Origin: Amorphophallus konjac
Lineage: Eukaryota; Streptophyta; Magnoliopsida; Alismatales; Araceae
Direction of reading: 5' to 3'
NCBI GenBank assembly: GCA_022559845.1
Contig: CM040126.1
Location: 50,462,458-50,526,457, forward strand
DNA length: 64,000 nucleotides
Each line of letters begins with the position of its first letter. The stretch's first letter is position 1. Position numbers and translations under genes: made by a program. This document shows, piece after piece, positions 21,852 to 33,528 of this stretch. The notes beneath the pieces were generated by a model. It saw only the letters and a program-made list of their open reading frames with translations. It was not told where the DNA came from and ran no database searches.

Positions 21852-24333
21852 TCAAGTTCCGCCCTCTCTCTCTGCATTACTCGTCCCACTACTCTCCGGG
21901 CAAAACGCTCTCAAAGGTGCTACCCAACTACAAAAAGTGATACTCCTACCGCTCTGTACTCCCCTTCCTATTCCCACATCCCGGCGTTGATCCACGGAAG
22001 CAGCAGAGAAGCAACCAACACGAAAGCCACGCTCTCGTGCTCTTCGGTAGCGCTCCTCACCATCTCTCAGCCATTGTTCAGCAAGACCAAGGCTGGTTCG
22101 GAGTTCAAATAACTGGGCCTCCATAGCCCTTTGTTCCTCCCTTTCAGTCAATCTGTTGGCTCTTTCTCTCTCTGCGTCTCTTTCTCTCTCTGCCCGTTCT
22201 CTCTCGCGGTCTTCCCTCTCTAACTGGAGAGTGATCCTCAGTTCCACGGCATCCCTAGAGGAGTCATCATCAGGATGACGCCGCAGTTCCCTCTCTAGTT
22301 CTGCTATCCTAGCCTCCTTCTGCGCAGCCGTGGCAAGCGCTTCTTTCGTCTCCTTTTCCTATCGAGTGTACCATCTCAGATACGTGATAAGGTGTAAAAT
22401 AAAGAGAACTCAACACTGAAACTTTTACCTGTATACAGAGCATCCCTTCTGCCTCCGTAGCACGCTGCGTGGCGTGAGCAAGTTGCTCATGAAGCAAGTC
22501 GAGTTCTGAGGTGGGAATCCACAAGCTGGAAGAGGCACCACCTACTCCCATCGCTGGGGAAGTCGCGCCAATCTGGGCATGCTACGACCGTGTGAATTAG
22601 CAGCCAACATGTGGAATATGGGGTTTTAATTAGGAACGCATTGTACACCTACCAAGGCACTCGTAGCTCCGCGGGCATCGCCCAACTGTTGCTCCATCTG
22701 TGCCAAGCGAGTTCGTAAATTCGCTATCATCGTATCACGGATATCCTGCAGCCATACGAGTCGGCATTTCCACCAGAAAACCAAAGAAAAGGAGAAAGAA
22801 GAAAAGAGAAAAGGGGAAATCTACCTCCACAAGTCCCCGGGGTTGGAACCGCTCTGCGTACCTTGTCTTGTATAGACGCAGGTAATCCCCGCTATCCCGT
22901 GCCTGCGATTCTACAATCGTGCCACCCCGTTGCCAGTCTTCATACTGTTCGGGGAACCGCACGCGCTAGTCAATGCAGGTCGCAGGTCCTCGCGTCTCTC
23001 TCCCAACGCGAGGTGGCGCAGCTGAATCCACCCATTCTTGAGCCAGTCCCAAAGTCCTCATAATCAATCGTAGCCGAAGCGGCTCGATTTCATTCAGACA
23101 GTGCATCCATAATTCCCGTCCGAACCGGGCACGACTTGCTAGAACCCACGGCTGGTCGGCATTGACCATGTCTGAGTAGGGTCTCCAGTTTACCATCGCT
23201 GCAGGGAACTCCTGTAGCTCCCGCCTTAGCACCATCAGTTGGTAAGTTAGGGGTGCCGCACTCATGATGGGTTCCCACCGCCTGGCTAGCGGCACCATCG
23301 CGGATCGCCAATGTCGAGCTCTCCCCATGGGGAGGTAATAATAGCTCCACAGCTGCTCGGCACAGGTCATCAGTACTTTACAAAAACAAAAAAAAATATA
23401 CAAAACAAGCAAAACCAAAAATACCTGGATAAATGATGTAAAACCACTCACAGCCATCTCATAATCCGCTTCTTGGAACAGGCCTGCAAACAAGTGCGCT
23501 AGCATGGCAGCTCCCCAGGCATAGTATCCTACTCTTTCAAGGTCTGACAGCAGCTCCAGGAAGCGACATTGGATACCGTCCCCTTTCGAGCTCAGTACCA
23601 ATCTCCCCAAAAGGAAGAGGAGAAATCTCCTCAAATCTATGTTGCATCTTTCCCAGTTGCCTAAATCTATGCAGTACACGGCACGGCATCCTATTTCCAT
23701 CCTTTCCATGAACTCTTATGAGGATTCATCGTCCCGCCGACGAGTGTCGGTGAGCCCTAATGCATCCATGAGGGACGCCCTAGCTACCGACCTATTTTTT
23801 CGACCATCTAGGTCCAAACCCAGTAACTTCTGGGCACCTTCTCGGTAGTCCGCGTAAGTGACTCCGGTCACTGCCTCGCCATCCACCTTGAGGCTCGTAA
23901 TTCGGACCACATCTTCCAAGCTGGGCACCATGTGCCCCCAGGGCATCAGGAATGCCCGACTCACTGGGTCCCATCTCTCACACAAGGCTTGGATCAGGAC
24001 CAGGTCGAGCTCGAGCGGCTTGATCCGAAGAAAGGTGTCAAATCCCATCACGTCTAGCCTCGCCTTCTAAAAATCTGGGAGACCTCGGTATGCTGCCACT
24101 ACCAACTCCCATGAGATCTGTGATTTCATCACACTCTACGCATACAGGGAATGAAGAGGAGGTTTGGTCAGAAAGAAAGGAAGAAAAAAGAATGGAAAAA
24201 AGGGCAGGAAAACTTAGCTTACGAGTTGTGATTGGGCCCTTTCGCTGAAGTGCCCTTCGAGGTCCGAAAGCCTCCTGGAACTACTACCACCGGACCTGCT
24301 TCTCTTCGAGGAGTGGGAAGATTCGCCCTCCAT
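21852..24333 (-). pseudogene. Antisense gene D: PMD protein with coiled coil, multi-exon, three stops
   Basis: Inferred exons: 24333-24223, 24135-23425, 23352 to about 22810, then three short exons ending at TGA 21852, with GT-AG borders throughout. Exon 1 encodes MEGESSHSSKRSRSGGSSSR and the motif RRLSDLEGH, ending in phase at GTAAGC. Exons 2-3 carry a plant mobile domain: ALCERWDPVSRAFLMPWGHM, LGRLVLSSKGDGIQCRFLEL and LRLIMRTLGLAQEW. PMD proteins such as Arabidopsis MAIN/MAIL1 act in heterochromatin silencing, and PMDs are also common inside plant transposons. The C-terminal exon is a strong Arg/Glu coiled coil. In-frame stops are at 24067 (TAG), 23716 (TAA) and 22966 (TAG). Relative B has Gln and Trp at the first and third. 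It lies antisense within Tat-1. Confidence 0.7.
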
Positions 24334-24426
24334 CCAACTCTCAGAATTTTGAACTCCTCCTCTCCCGTGAGAACTTGTGCTCCTCGAGTTAGCTCTCAAT
24401 ATGCCTGGGAGGATAAAAGGGACAAG

Positions 24427-24436
24427 AATTTATAAA
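24427..24436 (-). promoter_or_regulatory. TATA box of antisense gene D
   Basis: On the minus strand TTTATAAATT lies about 95 bases before the start codon at 24333. The region 24437-24890 beyond it holds no gene. Confidence 0.5.
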
Positions 24437-24890
24437 AATGGAAGGAGTGCAGGTCAAGATTGCCTCCATCACCTTTAATGATAGCCCTCGCGATGAGGCA
24501 CCTACCATGCGGTCCCGTGTGTCACTTCACCGCTCGCACAGGGTGATTGATTGGACAAAGAATATGACGACTAACACCCTATGTTATCTAGGGATACCCT
24601 ATCATGTTTTGAAGGACGTCTGCAAAATTTGACGCAAGGCACTAGGGCCGTCATTATTGACTTCGACGGCAGATTCCCGTGGAAAATGGTCACAACAAGA
24701 CGCGATTCTCTGCTTGGGGTGGAGTCTCGGCAGACCCATCACATGGGAACAGTGCAAAGGAGAGGAAGTGTAGGGAAGAAGGAATGCACAAGAGAAGAAA
24801 CGAGCAGCAGAAAATCAAATCACTCCATTCATAATTCTACATAAGCTGTCATAAACACTACAATCATAGAGAGGTGGCGGGTCCACTAGC

Positions 24891-26202
24891 TCACCAACTC
24901 TTGCCATTATCTTCATGCTCGTCCCTCTAGGCATCCCTCTCCTCTCCCCTGAGGTGAGGGTCCCTTAGAAGCCTCCTGGATCCCCGTGCAGCAGCACCCG
25001 CCTCGCCTCGTGGTACCGGCTCCACAGCAATGACTCGCTGCTCCTCCCCTGGCGTGGCAAAGAAGCCACTAGCGGCAAAGCGACCAGACTGGCGCAGTCG
25101 CTCCCCGAACTCTCACGCTCTCTCGTAGCACGTCTCCATCCCTCCTAGCCTCTGCACGACGGCCTGAAGGCCCAGCTGGTGCTCCCTCACTTGGGCCGCC
25201 AAGGCCCTCCTCTCGATCTGATCCCGCTGTCGCTCGGACCTTCTCTCGGCTTTCTCTCTCTCTGCCTCTCTCCTCATCATCTGCAGAAGAACCCTTAACT
25301 CCAGGATGTCTGGAGAAGGTCTCTCCTCACCGCGATGTCACAGCTCTGCTATAGTCTCCACCCAGGCATCACGCTCCTCTTCCGCCCGGGCAGCCCGAGC
25401 CATCGATCCAGCAAGTTGCTCCCGAAGGGAGACAATCTCGAGAAAAGGGGCCGAGGAACTGGAAGATGCGCCGCCAGTCACTCCCACCATCGCTGTCTGC
25501 TGGGCACGCTGGAACGAACAAACAACAGCCGTCAGCTAAGCTCCACATTTAAAAATAGAAAATGCAGCACTTAGCTTACCAAGAGCGACAATTCCTGTTG
25601 AGTGGCGGCCAGCTGCCGCCTGACCTCGGCTAATTGGGCACGCGACCCGTCGACGTCGCGCGTATCCCCGGCTTGGGGAAGCCCCGCATAACTCTCTCTC
25701 TGCCGCCGCAGGAAGTCGGCACTATCCTGCACCAGTACGCTCCCTTGCTACCCAGGGAGACGTATGCGCCAATCTTCAAGCTTCGCCTTGCCGCGACTCT
25801 CCTTCCTGACGCGGCTCGGCTCGTCTGCACTCGCCCACTCATCGGCCAGGCCCAGGGTCCTCGCCATGTCTTGCACCAAGAAAGAAGGGCCTCGCATCAT
25901 AACAAAGAACGCATCCCCTGTCTAGGACGCGTCCATCATTTGAGTGCAACACTCGCCGAACCCTTTCCCCCCCGCGCGGCTCGCTTCAAAACTCAAAATG
26001 GATCAAAAGAGGAAGAGATTGGAGAACCTACCAGACCGTGTTCACCTCCCTCCGCGACATCGGGCCCCTCGGGTCCCTCGTGGGCCCGAAGCGGCCCTTC
26101 CTCCTCCATGGACGTCGTTCCGTGTTCTTGCGTGTCCCTCCTCGGGCAAGGAGTTCCTCGTCCCTCTCCACCTTCACCATGGTCGGGTCCACCGAACTCC
26201 AT
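24891..26202 (-). pseudogene. Antisense gene C: internally deleted PMD-gene copy
   Basis: Exon 1 (start 26202) encodes a short acidic, Gly-rich leader with a donor after GGEHGL. The next coding sequence, near 25863, starts in the last part of the PMD (RTLGLADEWASADEPSRV), so the exons with most of the domain are gone. The coiled-coil part follows (RDQIERRALAAQVREHQLGL) and ends at TGA 24891. At least four in-frame stops are visible (after RIRLPG, IAEL, CYERA and EERDA). Where gene B has an intron between AG and DARD, gene C reads straight through (QAGDTRD). It is a decayed member of the same antisense family as B and D. Confidence 0.65.
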
Positions 26203-26576
26203 CGATCAAAAGAGGAGGAAGATGAAAAAGGGGACAAGCGAGTTTCGGCGGAAGGCGGGCTCGTTTGCGGGTAAGGCACGGGAGAAGAAAGGCCACCCGA
26301 CGCTTTAAATTTGAATTCAAGGATTAAGACGCGTCCTCGCGCCTGGACGCGCCCAAAAAAAAGGGGGAGAAAGGAAACAGAATCCCCCCGTGCAAAGCAT
26401 AGTTCCCCGCTGTTCAGGGCAAGGTCTCGTGGAGCGTGCCTCGAAGGACAACTCAGTGTAAAGAAGAAAATGTGGGAGAGAGAAAAGTACACACAACACA
26501 AGAAAGCCATTTTCATTTCATATAATAGCCGAAAGTACATCATGCAGTAAGGAGGGTGGAGTGTACAAGCAGCTCT

Positions 26577-29500
26577 CTAACTCTCACCATCACCCTCCTG
26601 GTCATCTCTCTCCTCCCTCCTCTGACGGGGATCCCTAGGGGGCCTATGTGACCTCTGTGAACCCTGAGAAGCTGTGCTCGCCTCTCCCTGCGGTGGCACT
26701 CCAGCCTCGAAGGCGCGACGACGCTCCTCGGTCGAAGAAACCAGATAGCTGCCCATGGAAAAAGAACCAAACTGACGAACTCGCGCCCCGCGTTCCTTCG
26801 CCCTCTGGTACCGCTCCTCGCTCTCCCGAAGCCTCCCCTCCGCCGTGCCGAGACTCAATCGGAGCTCCAGCAGCTGGGCCTCCAGAGCCCTCCTCTCGGT
26901 CTGATCCCGCTGTCGCTCCTCCCTCTCTCTCTCCCTCTCCTCTCTCTCTCTCACCGCCTCCCTCCTCGACAGCTCGAGGGTGATCCGCAGATCCAACACG
27001 TCACGAGGGAGCTCCTTAGCCTCCCGTCGACGCTCCTCCTCCAGCTCCACAATCCAGGCGTCACGCTCCGCCACCCGAGCGCCGCGCTCCTGCTCGGCAC
27101 GAACAGCACGCGCCAGGGCCTCTCGGACCTCGGCCACCTGTCAAAGCACGCATGCACCGTAAGAGAACAGTGATAAAAGGAGAGCAGCCAGAAGGAGAGT
27201 TGAGGTCAAGCAAACACTCACTCAAGCCTCGCGGTCACGCTCGGCCTCCTCAGCCCGAGCCACCGCATACGCCAGCTACTCCTGGAGGGCAGAAACCTCC
27301 GGAGGAGGGCCCCGCAAACTGGAACCCGCTCCACCAATCATCCCGGCTGTCGCTGCCAGGTGGGCCCGCTGAAACACGGGGCAAACGTCGGTCAAAGGCT
27401 AAGCATCAAAAATCCAGGTCACAAAAAATACATTGCATAGACTCACCAGGATCTCCAACTCCTGTCGGATGGCCACTAACTGCCGCCTGGCGTCTGCCAG
27501 CTGGGCCCACAGGTCGGCGATCATGTTGTCACGAGCATCCTGCATTGCACATAAGTTAGTGCCACATGCATATGCATATAGAAGGGTGAAGCATTTTCAT
27601 TTCACTTACCCCTGCCGTACCACCAAGGAAGAGGCGGTCCCCGTACGTAGCCCGGTACCGTCTCAGGTAATCAGTACTGTCCTGTACATGGGACACCACT
27701 GGGACCCCGCCCTGCTGCCAGTCCTAGTGCTGTGCTGGGAAGCGCGTACGCCAGTCCACAATCTTCACCTTCCCCTTGGTCTTCCGCCCGATGCGGGCCG
27801 GCTCATCTACATCAACCCACTCCTGGGCTAGCCCCAATGTCCTCATAACCAGCCTCAGCCGAAGCGGCTCGATCTCGTTCAGGCAATGGACCCACACGTC
27901 CCGCCTGAAACGAGAAAGACCCGCTACAACCCAAGGCTGGCCAGCGTCGCCCATGCCTAGGTATGGTCTCCACACCACCTGCATCACCATACATACATCA
28001 TGTTAGTTATCATTCAGTCACATGCATAAACACAAAAAAATCATACGCATCATACCATGGCCTCGAGATACTCGCTCAGCTCCCGACGAAGTGATGCCAG
28101 CTGGTAGCTGTGTGGTGCCGCTACCACGATCGGCCTCCACTGTCGCGCTAGAGGAACGGCTCTCCTGTTCCCCTGCCTGGCCCTCCCCATCGGGAAGTAG
28201 TAATAACTCCACACCTGCATCCATCATACATCATTAGCACGAGTAATTGCATATTTAACTACGGTAAAATGCATAAATAAATTGTGTACCTGGAGAAAAG
28301 GTGCGAAGCCGTTGACTGTCGTCTCCCTCTCTGAAGTATGGGAGAGATCAACAATCAAATGGGCAAGCAGAGCCGCTCCCCACGCGTAGTGCCCCACTCT
28401 GTCAAGGTCCGCCAGGATCCTGAGGAAGTGGCAGTGGATGCCATCCCCCTTCGTCCCCAGCAGAAGGCGGCCCAAGAAGAAGAAAAGAAACCTCCGGAGG
28501 TCTAGGTCCACCAGCTCCCGCTCGCTCGGGTCCTGGGTGAAAGCTGTACGGGCATCTCCCTCCAGTCGTGCCAGAAACTCCGCTCCAGTCTCGCTAACCC
28601 GCTGGCGGGGGTCAACGAATCCGAGCGCCTCCATAATCTCCACTCGGCCGACTACCCTGCTGTCTCTATCAGTCACGCTCGTCTCTAACCACAGCAGGTC
28701 TAGGGCACTCTCTCGGTAGTCGGGGTAGGTGACCCCGCTCACCACCTCTCCGTCAACCCGTAGCCCGGTGATCCGAGCCACGTCCTCGAGTGTCGGCACC
28801 ATCTGCCCCCAGGGCATCAGAAACGCCCGGCTCGGTGCGTGTCACCGCTCCCTCAATGCCTGGATAAGAGGAAGGTCGAGCCGAAAGGGCTCGATCCAAA
28901 GGAAAGCTCCAAAGCCCATGGCATCCACACGCGCCCTCTGAAAGTCTGGCAGCCCACGGTATGCCGCCACCACTAGGGACCAGCTGATCCGGTCCTTCAT
29001 CACGTCCTGCACACCACAAAACCAACAAAGAACACATCAGCATTATGAATAGTAATAAACAATAACACTGTATATACTACTTATTTATTTTATTTTATTT
29101 TTATTTTTAAAAAATATTTATGTATTTTTGGAGGCGTCCAACACCTTGGACGCCTCCTTTACATTTTCTTTATTTTAATTTTAGAAAAACCCAAAAACCA
29201 AAATAAATATAAATATATATATATATTATCATGGAGGCGTCCCAATACCTGGACGCCTCCTTATTTTTAATTCTATTTTTATTATTTACGTAAATAAATA
29301 AATAAATAAATAAAAAGAAAATATGGAGGCGTCCAGGCCCCTGGACGCCTCCTTCCCTCACTCCCCGGCATTCTCCACACAGCCTCTCGTCCGCACGTTT
29401 GGCCCAGTGAACCAACAGAATGGAAGTCCGAGGGGCTTACCGGGTCGTGGTCGTCCTCTCCCGCGTCGCCAACATCCATTGCAGCCTCCATGGCCAAAGG

Positions 29501-29629
29501 AGGAGCCTCCTCCTCCGCGGCAATCTCCTCCGCCGCAGCAGCCTCCTCGCCATCGTCCCTCAGCCTCCTCGGACGACGAGCCCGTCGTTTGCGCTTCTCT
29601 CCACCCTGGCTTGGGCCTCCTTGCTCCAT
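26577..29629 (-). pseudogene. Antisense gene B: PMD protein with coiled coil, seven exons, three stops
   Basis: Inferred exons: 29629-29441, 29006-28290, 28214-28056, 27978-27610, 27539-27447, about 27365-27215, and about 27139-26577, all with GT-AG introns and matching phases. Exon 1 has a basic nuclear-signal-like run (EKRKRRARRPRRLRD) and an Ala/Glu-rich tail. Exons 2-4 carry the PMD: ISWSLVVAAYRGLPDFQRAR, SRAFLMPWGQMVPTLEDVAR, FLGRLLLGTKGDGIHCHFLR and MRTLGLAQEWVDVDEPARIG. The last exon is a long Arg/Glu coiled coil. In-frame stops are TGA 28842 (Trp in D), TAG 27724 and TAG 27276. The 435-bp first intron and the promoter are filled with palindromes. A minus-strand TATA (GATATATATG) lies at 29707-29716. 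Confidence 0.7.
29130..29352 (+). repeat. Three GGAGGCGTCC...GGACGCCTCC palindromes in intron 1 of gene B
   Basis: 28-bp inverted repeats at 29130, 29233 and 29325, in AT-rich sequence about 95 bp apart. The third is perfect (arms GGAGGCGTCCAGG and CCTGGACGCCTCC around two bases); the other two have mismatches at the centre. Confidence 0.9.
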
Positions 29630-29706
29630 TGGGACTAAGAATGGGTCGTCTGGATTGACTGGGTCGTTTGAATGAACAGTAAATGAGCAAAGGGGGGAGG
29701 CCCCCC

Positions 29707-29716
29707 CATATATATC
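29707..29716 (-). promoter_or_regulatory. TATA box of antisense gene B
   Basis: GATATATATG on the minus strand lies about 80 bases before the start codon at 29629 and directly downstream (in gene sense) of the palindrome array at 29731-29953. Confidence 0.55.
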
Positions 29717-29730
29717 GAATCCACTTTATT

Positions 29731-29953
29731 TGGGGCGTCCAGGCGCCTGGACACCCCCAAAACAAAAAACCAAAAAAAATAATAAATAAAAAATTAGGGG
29801 CGTCCAGGACCCTGGACGCCCCCAAAATAAAAAAACTTAAAAAATTATAAATAAAAAATTAGGGGCCTCCAGGACCCTGGACGCCCCCAAAACAAAAAAA
29901 CTTAAAAAATAAAAAATAAAAAATTAGGGGCATCCAGGACCCTGGACGCCCCC
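29731..29953 (+). repeat. Four GGGGCGTCCAGG...CCTGGACGCCCC palindromes upstream of gene B
   Basis: Units start near 29732, 29797, 29862 and 29926, a 65-bp period, with an AT-rich spacer (AATTTTTTATTT type on the minus strand). The outer arms are GGGG/CCCC, where the intron copies have GGAG/CTCC. Each unit carries at most one arm mismatch. The interval 29954-30140 is AT-rich with no gene. Confidence 0.9.
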
Positions 29954-30140
29954 ATAATAAAAATTTCAAAAAAAATATATATATAATAAAAGAAAAAAAA
30001 AGATAAGAGCATGTATATAATCCAAACAAAAGAAAAAACACAAAGAAAAAGAAAAACCACAAAAAAGATAATAATAATTAAGGGGACAAGGGTCCAAAAC
30101 ATCCATGCCAGATTTTATTCCATCAGAAAAGCAGAATAGG

Positions 30141-31553
30141 CTACATCAGAGGTTTAGGCGTCTTAGGCCTTAACTTCCCCAGTTCGGTCACATAAACTCT
30201 CCACAGCTCGCATTCTTCCCCCACATGCGCTAAGGCCTTTCCCGCAACACTTGTCTTCCAGGGTGCTTTGACGGCCTTCGCTTCCTTCGCATCCGCTTCA
30301 GTACCCAACTCTCTCTTCTTCAAAGGAACGATGCCAGTCGATAGTGGGAACGAATGGCGTGGAATGCCGACCTGGAGGCAGCATCGATGCGCGTTATAAA
30401 GGACAAACTCGGTCGCGCCGATCAGTTGAAGATCAACTTCGGGAGAAGGCCTCATGAGGAGATCAAGCGAAAGCAAACATGCCGGTGCGCAAGTGAAGAA
30501 GCCTTGTGTCACGATGCGGAAGTGAGACCGCCAGTCTTCACGTTTCTTCAGACACGGAATGCGGTTCACTACAGTACCACCGAAGCCTAACACGTCGGCT
30601 ATGTGATGAAGAGGGCTTTGTTGGAAGAGCTTCGAAGCAGTTGGCATTCCCTCGCGGTGGTCGAATTTGAAGTGCAAATCAAGACAGCAATTCAAGACAA
30701 GTGCACAACCAAAAGGAGGCTTACCCATGCTCGAGGCAGTAAGGCCACTATATAGGTAGGCAAGGACAGCGGGTCCCACCCTCTTTCCACGCCAGATCCC
30801 GCAGATAGCACTCAGTTGGTCTTCCTCCACCATGTTGTTGGTATAAGGAAACAAGAGAGCACCCGCCAGACAAATGGTGAACCCTTTCATGATTCCCTCC
30901 AAATAGTCATCGTCTGGTAACCCTCTCAAGGCCTCCATGACCCATTCCGCGAGCTTTTGCAAATCAATTCCCTTTTGAGTACGAACCTTTCGGGCTACGT
31001 CGGGCGGCATGAAGCTTCCAAGGACGCTTTCGGAAGTCCCCCGTGTCAGCATCCGCATAGCCTTCACCTTCCCGTCACTCTTGAATTTCTTCAATCCGAG
31101 CAGAAGTTCCACCTCCTCTAGGAGGATGGTCACCTCGAAGGTCGGGAAGATAAAAGTGTGGGTCTGGGGATGCCAGATCTCCACTAGTGCGCCCATAGCC
31201 GCCCAGTCCATACGAATCTTCTCGTAGTGTTTGGCGTGAATAAGGAGCCCCTGCAGATGCCACTTCGAGAGTATGGCCCTCATGCCTATGGAGATGTTTG
31301 AAGTTAGCTTTGAAAACCATGGCAGTTTGGAAAACTTCCTCGGGCCTGGGAAGAGTGGATATGGCTGGAAGAGAAAAGAAAGAAGAAGAAATGAAGGAAG
31401 TAAGAAGAAGGCTCACGTGGAGAAATTTGAAAAGAATCAGCTTACCATATGCGACATGATCGTCCCACTCAGATGACCCTCGAGGTCGGAGAGTCGCCTG
31501 ATCTCGCCGCTAGGCCTGCTCCTCTTCATAACGCGGGAAGACTCTCCTTCCAT
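30141..31553 (-). CDS. Antisense gene A: intact two-exon PMD-like protein (443 aa)
   Basis: Exon 1 is 31553-31446 and exon 2 is 31364-30141. The 81-bp intron has GTAAGC and a fine pyrimidine-rich acceptor (TTTCTTTTCTCTTCCAG), and both exons join in phase 0. Exon 1 (MEGESSRVMKRSRP, then RRLSDLEGH) is clearly homologous to exon 1 of gene D, which supports the start. Exon 2 is PMD-like but divergent: MGALVEIWHPQTHTFIFPTF, then a helical region with CGIWRGKRVGPAVLAYLYSG. There is no coiled-coil tail. No stop or frameshift is seen, unlike neighbours B, C and D. An AATAAAAT poly(A) signal lies near 30115 on the minus strand. Function is unknown; a retrotransposon-borne PMD-family ORF is the safest label. 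Confidence 0.65.
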
Positions 31554-32719
31554 CCTGAAATCTCTAGATTCTCCTCTCCTTCCTCTCCTGAGCTTCCAAA
31601 ACCCACCTTGGTGCATTTGAATGAACTAGCCTAAGGGGAGTTCTTATAGGAAGGGTAGGGCGCTACAGGACAAAACATGTCACATCAGTGGTCATTGTCA
31701 AGATTTTGTCTGGATCTCCTTTGTACTGTGGTCCGATTCTGCTATGATTCTGCTACTTTCTGATAACCTTTGCTAGTCTGTGCAGGTTTTACTAACGGAC
31801 GTCTTTGTCCTGTCTCCTGTCCCACCTTTCAATGGTTGGTCCCACCATGTCATGCATCATAGTATATGATACCTACGCCACTAGAACATGTCAAGGACCT
31901 TGCGACCCGAACGAATCCGGGATTTGAGTTCCCCTTCAACAAAAATAGTGATGATCCTGAAGAATTTGGGTTGTACGGATAGGCCGTTAACTTGTGGTAG
32001 CATGAGGACGACGGTTCCATTCAGTGAGTTGGTGCGCGGATAAACGGGCCCCAGCCCAGTGTCGACTCACCGGATCGGTATCCTGACCCATTCTTAACAA
32101 GTTGACAATATTATCCTTGGCTATTTTCTATTTTAGTTTATTTTAAATTTCTCTTTAAGCCCAGCATGCATTCATATAGGACTTTGATTTATTGCGGAAG
32201 ATCATTCAAGTGATTCGATTGCGAAAGCCGCTGTGCTTCAATTCTTACAAATATGAGATATTCCACTCCGAATGAAATACTGAGTTTCCTTGAAACGGCC
32301 CTACGTTGCTCTTCCAAAGGAGACCCTTGTTTGGACAGACCCTCAGATATTTCTTTACTTTTTACCTTGCTTGACCCACCTTGGCCGCAGCACTTCCACG
32401 TTGGCTGGTAACCGCTCCCCAAAGGTGAAACCTGCAGGTTTATGACCCAGGTACTTCCACACCGAGAAGTTGGTCTCCTTTATTTTCGTGCCTGAGTGCA
32501 TATTTCACCCTCCCTTATTTGATCTCCGTCCAAGCAACCGTCAAGACTTGAAAGACCTCCTTCAAGGTCGCCTCATTGAAACTTCAGGAAAGATTCCAGA
32601 CAGTAACGTCAAAAGCGTGTCTCATCACACCTTGGCATCAACTTATCAGTCCGCTCCCACTTCATTTCACTCCACTTCGAAACCATTCCACTACGTGTCG
32701 CTCCCTTGCAAAGTAGACG
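31554..32719. other. Gene A promoter and Tat-1 spacer, no gene
   Basis: On the minus strand CCTATAAG at 31643-31650 is a TATA box about 90 bases before the gene A start. The rest, up to the polypurine tract, is unique noncoding sequence. Confidence 0.55.
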
Positions 32720-32734
32720 CCAAGGCGGGGCAAC
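32720..32734 (+). other. Polypurine tract of Tat-1
   Basis: CCAAGGCGGGGCAAC stands directly before TGTAGACACG. A G-rich tract ending GGGGCAAC before TGTAGACAC is the usual Tat-group border. Confidence 0.65.
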
Positions 32735-32996
32735 TGTAGACACGCTATTCCTGACGTCTCCTGAGAAAGTCTCATATCACTATACAGCGCCCCGCGACGG
32801 CTTACGCGTTTTGAATCACTTGAGTGCTTCCTTTTCTTGAGTCTTCTTCCGCCCTTTTCGGCATCCGGAATCGTCTCGTCACGGCATTCAGACGGCATCA
32901 ACACTAGTCAGACGCATCAGGAGGTTCCGGAACCAAGAAGGGTGTCTACCGGGCGGCCGCCAACGCCTGAACTGAGGACCCGGGTGGGTCTTTATG

Positions 32997-33516
32997 GGGG
33001 CGTCCAGGCCCCTGGACGCCCCCATTCTTTTAATTTCTTTTTAATTTATTTTTCGAAGAATAAAATCAAATAAAAAATAATATATTAATGGAGGCGTCCA
33101 GGCCCCTGGACGCCTCCATAAAAACAAATATAAAAAATTAAAATGCCAGCTTTGGCATAAAAACAAAACACAAAAATAAAAATAATATATTTATGGAGGC
33201 GTCCAGGCCCCTGGACGCCTCCATCAACTCCCTCACGGGCGCCGCCCACCGAACGACGGTTTGTCGTGTGAGAAAAAATCCAAATTGTGGAGACGTCCAG
33301 GCAGCTGGACGCGTCCATTTCAAAATCACAAGGCGCCGCTCACAAAACCACGCGTTGTGCCAAACCGCGTGCGGCCGTCGGTGGGGTTCGGTGGACCTGT
33401 TGGAGGCGTCCGGGGCCCTGGACACCTCCACAAAAATATTCCAAAAAAATAAATAAAAATAGAATAAAATATTAGTTCGGCCCTGATGGAGGTGTCCAGG
33501 GTCCTGGACGCCTCCA
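32997..33516 (+). repeat. Six GGAGGCGTCCAGG...CCTGGACGCCTCC palindromes in Tat-1 LTR U3
   Basis: Units start near 32997, 33090, 33194, 33290, 33402 and 33488. The first three are 13-bp perfect inverted repeats. The first has GGGGG/CCCCC outer arms and the next two GGAGG/CCTCC. The fourth to sixth have a few mismatches. They end 13 bp before the TATA box. Frames through them are spurious. Confidence 0.9.
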
Positions 33517-33528
33517 GCCTCCGGAGCT

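Noticed and set aside
26028..26543. 171-codon minus-strand frame upstream of gene C
   Set aside because: It overlaps exon 1 of gene C in another frame and runs through the GC-rich leader; the exon-1 frame with a splice donor fits the gene family better.
33085..33475. Overlapping frames on both strands around 33.1-33.5 kb
   Set aside because: All run through the palindrome array; symmetrical sequence opens both strands.
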